From positions 1-5,052 of the forward strand of contig CAMWRK010000168.1 of the NCBI GenBank assembly GCA_947176655.1: DNA of 5,052 nucleotides. The letters run 5' to 3'. Of this stretch, positions 1-4,730 are shown piece by piece. Source of the stretch: an uncultured Prevotellaceae bacterium (GTDB lineage: Bacteria; Bacteroidota; Bacteroidia; Bacteroidales; Bacteroidaceae). Every line of letters begins with the position of its first letter. Within the stretch, counting starts at the first letter, position 1. The notes beneath the pieces are model-generated. The model searched no databases. It worked only from the letters and a program-made list of their open reading frames with translations, and was not told the origin of the DNA. The position numbers and the translations under genes are program-made.

Positions 1-1798
1 GAGCAGGAACACACAGGCATACCAGCACGGCGGCCACGGCAGATGCCGTATAGCCAACCCTTGCACGCCGCAGGAGTGCGGCCACGGCAGCAGTGCCCAT
101 GCCCACCCATATACTGAAAGCATAGAAAGACCCAGCATACGAATAATCGCGTTCTCTGGCCTGCAATGGTGTCTGGTTCAGATACAGGACTATCGCTATG
201 CCAGTCATGAAGAATAGCCAGAAGACAATTCGGAACTGCGCCTTGCCATAGTTGCCGCGTCGACGTTGCCACAACATGCCGAGAAGACCGAGGAGCAGAG
301 GCAGCCCATAATAAACGTTGCGCCCTTTGTTGTCGGCGAGGTCGGAGGGTAGGGACGTCATGTCACAGCCCAGCAACAGGCTGTCCAGCGCGTCTATGCC
401 GGTAATCCAGTTGCCGTGCTCCACTTCGCCGTAACCTGGTATGTCGTTCTGACGTCCTACGAAATTCCACAGGAAGTAACGTATGTACATGAAGTATAAC
501 TGGTAGGACATGAAGAAACGTATGTTTTCCTTCATGGTCGGGACTTTCGCTTCTCCCTGCCACTCCCGATAAGCTCCGGCGTGTCTTCTGGAGTGCATGC
601 GTGGAAAGAGCATATTATCCTCGTAAACGTATTCCCATTTCTTTCCTGCCTCTTCATATCTGCCGGTTTCAACGGATTTTTCGTATATGGTCTCCGCTTC
701 TTTTCTCACCGGTACCATGTTGTCGCCCTGCCGCACGTATTTCGGTTTGCTCCTGTACGTGGGGCCATAGAACAATGGGGCATCGTCGTATTGTTCCCTG
801 TTGAGATAACGTCTTAGTGCGAAGACGTCTTCCGGGGAATTTTCATCCATTGGAGGATTGGCCGAGGAACGAATCAGTATGACTGCGTAACTGCTGAAAC
901 CGACAAGTATCAGCACCACACACGACAACATCTGTCTTTTCATTCCGTCCCAGCGTCTGAGCCCATAAACCGAGAGCAATGCAAGCACGACAACCAAGGC
1001 GGCGAGACCGCTGTTGAACGGCATGCCGAGACTGTTGACGGCCAACAGTTCCGCCCACTCGGCAAGGCGGAGGAATCCGGGTACCAGCGCGTAGAGTATT
1101 CCGCCAAGCAACAGGAAACCGCATGCGAGAGCCTTGCATATCCCTATGCCGGTGGCACGTTCCGTGCGTCTGAAATAGTATATCAGCACCATGGCTGGAA
1201 TGCAGAGCAGATTCAGCAGGTGCACACCTATGGACAACCCAATGAAGTAGCTTATCAGCCTGATCCAACGTCCTGCATCCTCCCTGTCGGCTTCCTCTTC
1301 CCAGCGCAGCATCAGCCAAAACACAAGAGCCGTGAAGAACGAGGAATAGGCGTAAACCTCCGATTCCACCGCAGAATACCAGAACGAATCGCAGGACATG
1401 CACACCAGTGCCGCCACCAGTGCCGAGCCCTCTATGAGCATTATGTCGCGACGGCTGCACACCGGAGCGAGGCCGCAAAGCAGGCGGCGCATCAGTTGTG
1501 AGACCGAGAGAAACAGCAGTGCCACACAGCCGGCACTGAGCAATGCCGACATGATGTTAACCATCAAGGCAACCTGTGACGGTTCCGAGGCAAGCTGTGT
1601 GAAAAGATTTGCCGTAAGCATGAAGAAAGGTGCACCGGGCGGGTGTCCCACTTCCAGCTTATAGGCCGAGGCGATGAACTCCGGGCAGTCCCACAGACTT
1701 GCCGTAGGCTCCACTGTGCAGCAATAGACCAGGGCGGCAAGGCCTAACACCAGCCACCCCATGATGCAGTCGATAAGTTTGAACTGTTTTTGTCGCAT
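1..1798 (-). CDS. DUF2723 / GT117-family membrane glycosyltransferase (TMEM260-like), C-terminus cut by window edge
   Basis: This is probably a polytopic inner-membrane GT-C fold enzyme that transfers a sugar from a lipid-linked donor to extracytoplasmic protein. The human homologue TMEM260 is known as a protein O-mannosyltransferase; the bacterial substrate is unknown. The frame is open from an ATG at 1798 to the window edge, 599 codons with one base over and no stop. The first membrane segment is at about residues 13-28. The first loop carries WDCPEF (36-41; D37 and E40 are candidate catalytic or metal-binding acids) and GHPPGAP (51-57), with ESEVYA at 145-150. Further hydrophobic segments lie near 76-99, 122-136, 152-164, 181-208, 220-240, 263-280 and 290-309. 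A long extracytoplasmic stretch (about 310-430) starts with RSSANPPMDENSPED. WNFVGRQND (444-452) and LNQTPLQARERDYSYAGSFY (540-559) are typical of the family. Family members in Bacteroidales are, from memory, near 1,100 residues, so about half is seen. The start is supported by a promoter box 25 bases upstream. Identification to family is firm; the reaction is inferred. Confidence 0.93.
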   Translation of the reverse strand, partial: MRQKQFKLIDCIMGWLVLGLAALVYCCTVEPTASLWDCPEFIASAYKLEVGHPPGAPFFMLTANLFTQLASEPSQVALMVNIMSALLSAGCVALLFLSVSQLMRRLLCGLAPVCSRRDIMLIEGSALVAALVCMSCDSFWYSAVESEVYAYSSFFTALVFWLMLRWEEEADREDAGRWIRLISYFIGLSIGVHLLNLLCIPAMVLIYYFRRTERATGIGICKALACGFLLLGGILYALVPGFLRLAEWAELLAVNSLGMPFNSGLAALVVVLALLSVYGLRRWDGMKRQMLSCVVLILVGFSSYAVILIRSSANPPMDENSPEDVFALRRYLNREQYDDAPLFYGPTYRSKPKYVRQGDNMVPVRKEAETIYEKSVETGRYEEAGKKWEYVYEDNMLFPRMHSRRHAGAYREWQGEAKVPTMKENIRFFMSYQLYFMYIRYFLWNFVGRQNDIPGYGEVEHGNWITGIDALDSLLLGCDMTSLPSDLADNKGRNVYYGLPLLLGLLGMLWQRRRGNYGKAQFRIVFWLFFMTGIAIVLYLNQTPLQARERDYSYAGSFYAFSIWVGMGTAAVAALLRRARVGYTASAVAAVLVCLCVPA

Positions 1799-1822
1799 GA
1801 TAGCAGAAATTGTTTTCTCGGG

Positions 1823-1830
1823 CAAAAGTA
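1823..1830 (-). promoter_or_regulatory. Bacteroidetes-type -7 promoter box (TACTTTTG) for the GT117 gene
   Basis: On the minus strand the sequence reads TACTTTTG, which fits the Bacteroidetes primary sigma factor -7 consensus TAnnTTTG exactly. It ends 24 bases before the ATG at 1798, so transcription would start at about 1816-1819 with a leader of roughly 20 bases. The -33 TTG element is poor: at the expected distance (18-21 bases upstream) the sequence reads ATGG. A weak -33 element suits a promoter that depends on an activator. The same octamer also occurs inside the S41 peptidase gene (3058-3065), so the motif alone is not proof. Its position in the only sizeable intergenic gap is the stronger argument. 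Confidence 0.68.
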
Positions 1831-1840
1831 TGCACTTTCC

Positions 1841-1853
1841 GCATGCACCATGC
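1841..1853. repeat. Short inverted repeat GCATG-CAC-CATGC overlapping the expected -33 region
   Basis: Two perfect 5-base arms flank a 3-base spacer, 11 to 23 bases upstream of the -7 box, where the -33 element of the GT117 promoter should be. It could be an operator for a dimeric DNA-binding protein. As a hairpin it has only 5 pairs and no following T-run on the minus strand, so it does not look like a terminator for the upstream operon. Arms this short also arise by chance. Confidence 0.35.
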
Positions 1854-1862
1854 TGAAAAAGA

Positions 1863-1880
1863 CCTTACATTATCCTTACA
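1863..1880 (-). promoter_or_regulatory. Tandem direct repeat TGTAAGG-ATAA-TGTAAGG, candidate operator for an OmpR/PhoB-type winged helix
   Basis: On the minus strand a perfect 7-base unit, TGTAAGG, occurs twice with a 4-base A/T spacer, giving an 11-base period. Two 7-base half-sites with 4-base A/T spacers, on one face of the helix, is the known architecture of PhoB-type boxes bound head-to-tail by winged-helix domains of this family. It lies 32 bases upstream of the -7 box of the GT117 gene, roughly -45 to -62 from the inferred start, a usual place for an activator. The gene immediately upstream encodes a membrane-tethered winged helix, the obvious candidate ligand. The repeat is seen directly; the binding partner is inferred. 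Confidence 0.55.
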
Positions 1881-1928
1881 ATTGCAAACGGGCGGCCTCG
1901 GATACAAGAATCGCCTGCCAGATAGAAA

Positions 1929-2804
1929 TCAATTGCTGCATTTTACGTCGTTTTCATCGACAAGGATATATTCGCGTCCCCTACGGTTCACTATCCGCAA
2001 TGTTGACTGCCTGGCCAACGAAGCCTTGGTTCTGCTGATAAAAGTATACAGGGAGTCGTCGGGATTCTCTTTCTTAGGCCACAGAGCCGAACATATCTCT
2101 TCCTTGGAGAGAGTATGCGTAGGACTGTTGCAGAAAAGCTGTATCAACTGCTCCTGCATCGGTGTCAGTTCCATGCCTCTGGCCGATGAGATCAGAACAG
2201 AGCCTGGCTCTTCTGCCGATTCCACCGCCAAAGAGACACCGGATGTCGGCATCCGGTGCCAGGACACAAACAGGAATATGAGCACCGACATCCCGAAAGC
2301 GAAAGAGCAAAGTGGCCATTCCGTGGCGGAATAGGCGAAAATGCTTGCCACGGACGGATTGGCATAGGCTCTCACTTCCAGAATGACATCGGCACCGTCA
2401 ACGGTACGCTCGGCCAGGACTATAGTGTCGCTGCAAATGCGTGCGCCGCCGGTTTCACCGTTCCTCCCGGATGAACCGTTCCGTGTAAGACTGTATGAGA
2501 TATGTGCTGTGTCACGCAACGAGGCTATGCTCAGTCTGTCGGCAAAGCCCTTGTGCCGGCCACCGAAAGTCAGCATCTGGTCGGCATAGAATGTGGACAA
2601 AGAATCAAGGACACTCCTCACGCCGGCATCCGACACGGGAGTACTTTCCAAAGCATGGTTTAGATCCTCCGTCATCTCTGCCTTGGCACGGTCGTAGCAA
2701 TGCCAGCCGCTCACAATGGAGCACAGCATCATCAGCATAGGTGCCACTACCATGCCGCGCAATCCCCTGAACTTATTCATATATGGTCTGATGTGTGATT
2801 TCAT
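1929..2804 (-). CDS. Transmembrane one-component regulator: periplasmic sensor domain, C-terminal OmpR/PhoB-type winged helix
   Basis: Likely a membrane-tethered transcription factor of 291 residues. A basic N-terminus (K2, R6, K11, R13, R16) precedes membrane segment 1 (about 18-34). A periplasmic domain of about 128 residues (35-162) follows, then membrane segment 2 (about 163-181), a linker with HR at 183-184, and a cytoplasmic winged helix at about 210-283. The winged helix shows MELTPMQEQLIQLF (211-224), LSKEEICSALW (232-242), LYTFISRTKASL (252-263) and RIVNRRGREYIL (270-281), matching the Trans_reg_C recognition helix and wing. There is no receiver domain and no kinase neighbour, so it is a one-component design with the DNA-binding domain at the opposite end from ToxR and CadC. 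The start at 2804 overlaps the peptidase stop by ATGA, implying translational coupling; M9 (2780) is an alternative start. The periplasmic part has two cysteines (C36, C124) and three O-glycosylation sequons. I do not recognise the sensor domain, and the targets are unknown. Confidence 0.88.
   Translation of the reverse strand: MKSHIRPYMNKFRGLRGMVVAPMLMMLCSIVSGWHCYDRAKAEMTEDLNHALESTPVSDAGVRSVLDSLSTFYADQMLTFGGRHKGFADRLSIASLRDTAHISYSLTRNGSSGRNGETGGARICSDTIVLAERTVDGADVILEVRAYANPSVASIFAYSATEWPLCSFAFGMSVLIFLFVSWHRMPTSGVSLAVESAEEPGSVLISSARGMELTPMQEQLIQLFCNSPTHTLSKEEICSALWPKKENPDDSLYTFISRTKASLARQSTLRIVNRRGREYILVDENDVKCSN
2237..2258. repeat. Perfect 9-bp inverted repeat with 4-nt loop inside the regulator gene
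   Basis: The arms CACCGGATG and CATCCGGTG are exact reverse complements around TCGG, so the transcript could form a strong G+C-rich hairpin. It covers codons 183-190 of the regulator, the linker just after the second membrane segment. On the minus strand it is followed only by a broken T-rich stretch (TCTCTTT), not a good intrinsic terminator. The arms are coding sequence, so function is uncertain. Confidence 0.5.
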
Positions 2805-3826
2805 CGGCTTTTCAGTATCTCCACGGCCAGTTCTATGAGCGTATCCCGTCCTTTGGCCACATCCTCGTCAGTCATGACGCACGGTATGTCCGGAGCTATG
2901 CCGAACTCTATGTGCTGTCCCTTCCTGTCATACTGCGGACAGGCACTGAAGCGCACCAGCCAGCCGTTGGGCAGCTCGCTCGTAAAAGGCATTCCGCTGC
3001 CTCCTCCGGTGTTGTCTCCCAATGTGCGCACCCCGGGGCAGCAACGCATGTCGCGCACAAAAGTATTCGTGGCACTGTAACACTGCCGGTTGGTAAGCAC
3101 GATTACTGGTTTCTGCCACCGTACCGTGGTACTCGGTTCAAGATACTCGGCAACGGGAACGGAAAAGTCGCTATGCCCGCGTCCGGTCTTGTGGGAGCGG
3201 TAGCCCACATGTATACGTTCGTTGGTAAAATGCGAAGCCAAGCGCTGCTCGTAGTCCAGCTGCCCGCCGCCATTGCCGCGGACATCTATAATCAGACCGG
3301 AACACAGACGCAGATAGTGCAGTGCTTCGGCGATATTTCCCTCGCCTATGGGTGACGAAAAGGAGGTGTAGGATATATAACCGACATTGTCACGCAGAAT
3401 GCGATAGCGCAATCCTGCAGCTATGCGATAGTCCGTACCAAGGTACGAATCCCTGATTTCATCGTTCAGATTGGCCGGATAATCCTCTTTCCATGCCCAG
3501 TAGCGTCCCACGTCTCCTGCGGTGTACAGATTTACATGGCCGTCCCTCAGCTCGGCAAGCATGGAGCAGAGAACCTCGCGCAGCTGCTCGTGACTCAGGG
3601 GAGCGCCGGCCATGGTTGCATACCTGCCGTGCACCTCATTCCAGTCAAGGCCGAAAACCTCGCCTTTGTAGTCCAGAAAGCAGTAATGTTCGTCTATTAT
3701 CCGCCACAGAGCCTCGATGTTGCCCTGTGCCGTGTTCCCGAACTGTTCTTCGTCCACACAGGCGGACATCATCAGTCCTGCAAATATAGTAATGAGCAGC
3801 TTTCTTGCCATAATCCTGTTTTTCAT
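2801..3826 (-). CDS. S41-family (Tricorn/C-terminal-processing type) serine peptidase, lipoprotein, probably surface-exposed
   Basis: A 341-residue lipoprotein endopeptidase of the S41 fold. Residues 1-22 form a signal peptide (MKNRIMARKL, then a hydrophobic core) ending in a lipobox-like MSAC, with the lipidated cysteine at C23. The acidic DEE at 25-27 resembles the Bacteroidetes lipoprotein export signal for surface display. An N-terminal helical part ends in the S41 motif LRDGHVNL (93-100, H97). The catalytic core shows VGYISYTSF (148-156), LIIDVRGNGGG (178-188), PVIVLTNRQCYSAT (240-253, nucleophile probably S251), GDNTGGG (270-276) and EFGIAPDI (307-314, E307). Only about 45 residues separate DGHV from the core, too few for the PDZ domain of CtpA/Tsp peptidases. 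No lysine sits about 25 residues after S251, so a Tricorn-like His-Ser-Glu triad (H97, S251, E307) fits better than a Ser-Lys dyad. M6 (3811) is an alternative start. The start lies 13 bases after the upstream stop and the stop overlaps the regulator start. The substrate is unknown. Confidence 0.93.
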   Translation of the reverse strand: MKNRIMARKLLITIFAGLMMSACVDEEQFGNTAQGNIEALWRIIDEHYCFLDYKGEVFGLDWNEVHGRYATMAGAPLSHEQLREVLCSMLAELRDGHVNLYTAGDVGRYWAWKEDYPANLNDEIRDSYLGTDYRIAAGLRYRILRDNVGYISYTSFSSPIGEGNIAEALHYLRLCSGLIIDVRGNGGGQLDYEQRLASHFTNERIHVGYRSHKTGRGHSDFSVPVAEYLEPSTTVRWQKPVIVLTNRQCYSATNTFVRDMRCCPGVRTLGDNTGGGSGMPFTSELPNGWLVRFSACPQYDRKGQHIEFGIAPDIPCVMTDEDVAKGRDTLIELAVEILKSR

Positions 3827-3839
3827 GTCATCAGGAGGG

Positions 3840-4670
3840 TTAAAGTATCGTTCCCCGTGTCCGGCGTTCGTTTTTGCCTATCCTGCGGAAATGTTTCACG
3901 AAGCCTATTATGAAAGAGTGTGAACGGTCATGCATCTTTATGTCGTTGACATGGCTTTGCCTTATGTCGCACATATAACCGGTTCTGAGTACAGCATATC
4001 GTCCAATCGGTATGTCTAGCGTGAATTGTTGCCACAGGCTGAAAGCATTGCCTGGATGCGTGAAACACACGTTTCCATCGAAGTATCCCTCGCCGATCTC
4101 ATAGTAGCTCTGTCCGAACTGGGGGGAGAACATTACGCCTGCAAACGGCATGTCGGCCTGGTATCTCAGTCCGAGTTCCGTTCCCCACAGTCGTAACCGG
4201 TATACGGCCATGACGGAGGCCGAGACATCCAGTCCGAGACGTGCTTGTGCAGGATTGTTGCCGCCACGCGAATTGTAAAGGAAACCGGCATCCCCTCCCA
4301 CGGCACCGCCGGCCATAAGACGCAAGCCACGGACAGGTGTCCAGTTGTAATGCCAGAGAGCATTGTAACCGATATGCCCTCCCATGTCCGTTGCCGTATG
4401 CGCACTGTTTCTGCTGTACGAGACATCGCCCTGCCACAGGGTCTGGAAGGATATTCGCTCTCCGGCCATACGTGTCATGCGCAATGTCTCGCGAAGCATG
4501 GTGAAACGTAATCCGGAATAGTCGCGTGGCGAGAGATACGTGTCCAGCTGGTCGGCGCTGCCTGCCCCCAGCACCAGTGAATGAGTGCGGGCGGAACTAT
4601 CCTCGGTCTGAGCCACGGCAGGCATGGCAGACATCAGCATCAGCAGAATTGCTATACGGTATCTCATCAT
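3840..4670 (-). CDS. DUF3316-like secreted protein, probably outer-membrane associated
   Basis: I recognise this as a DUF3316-type Bacteroidales protein, a family without assigned function. From the chosen start it has 276 residues. A signal peptide (MMRYRIAILLMLMSAMPAVA, residues 1-20) ends near AVA-Q. The mature part opens with SLVLGAGSADQLDTYLSP (31-48), the region I associate with the family. After that come many short alternating hydrophobic/polar stretches rich in Y, W, F and G (for example 94-123, 144-183 and 206-233), as in an outer-membrane beta-barrel. The last strand-like stretch, HSFIIGFVKHF (251-261), ends in phenylalanine and is followed by a basic tail of 15 residues. The frame is also open to ATGs at 4688 and 4721. 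I chose 4670 because it puts a short charged N-region directly before the hydrophobic core; no ribosome binding site decides it. It follows parC closely and precedes the peptidase gene by 13 bases, so it is probably co-transcribed with both. Confidence 0.8.
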   Translation of the reverse strand: MMRYRIAILLMLMSAMPAVAQTEDSSARTHSLVLGAGSADQLDTYLSPRDYSGLRFTMLRETLRMTRMAGERISFQTLWQGDVSYSRNSAHTATDMGGHIGYNALWHYNWTPVRGLRLMAGGAVGGDAGFLYNSRGGNNPAQARLGLDVSASVMAVYRLRLWGTELGLRYQADMPFAGVMFSPQFGQSYYEIGEGYFDGNVCFTHPGNAFSLWQQFTLDIPIGRYAVLRTGYMCDIRQSHVNDIKMHDRSHSFIIGFVKHFRRIGKNERRTRGTIL

Positions 4671-4730
4671 TGATATGGGCGGTTTCATCGCAACAGACAC
4701 ACTATTACAGGCGGAGGCCATGAGGGCGTA
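4671..4730. other. parC to DUF3316 junction without visible promoter or terminator
   Basis: The 60 bases between the parC stop and the chosen DUF3316 start contain no TAnnTTTG box on the minus strand (the nearest, TAATAGTG, misses two positions), no G+C-rich hairpin with T-run, and no Shine-Dalgarno sequence. The DUF3316 frame is open through almost all of it (to an ATG at 4721), so part or all may be coding. This supports co-transcription from parC. Confidence 0.5.

Noticed and set aside
843..1478. Minus-strand frame of 211 codons within the GT117 region.
   Set aside because: It is an out-of-frame shadow; the true frame is continuous from 1798 to the window edge and encodes the family motifs, while this one is arginine- and glycine-rich without domains.
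1799..1928. Possible intrinsic terminator for the upstream operon in the 130-base gap.
   Set aside because: The GC-rich stretch at 1891-1920 gives only imperfect pairing and is not followed by a T-run on the minus strand, and the 1841-1853 hairpin is short and also lacks one.
1810..2334. Plus-strand open frame of 174 codons opposite the regulator and the intergenic gap.
   Set aside because: It is antisense to the winged-helix gene, and its composition is a mirror of that gene's codons with no family resemblance.
3058..3065. TACTTTTG on the minus strand, identical to the GT117 -7 box.
   Set aside because: It is inside the S41 core, encoding NTFV after the catalytic serine. It could be an internal promoter for the regulator, but no -33 element or gap supports this.
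2795..3355. Long plus-strand open frame of 186 codons opposite the peptidase gene.
   Set aside because: It lies fully antisense to a gene with clear S41 motifs, has no recognisable domain, and long antisense frames are expected in G+C-rich coding DNA.
3781..3788. Perfect TATATTTG (TAnnTTTG) box on the minus strand.
   Set aside because: It lies downstream of the peptidase start codon, inside its signal peptide (codons 13-16), with no TTG at the proper distance, so it cannot drive the full gene and is probably chance.
3831..3839. AGGAGGG-like purine run near the peptidase start.
   Set aside because: It reads as a Shine-Dalgarno motif only on the plus strand; on the coding strand it is CCCTCCT, so it cannot act as a ribosome binding site for the peptidase.
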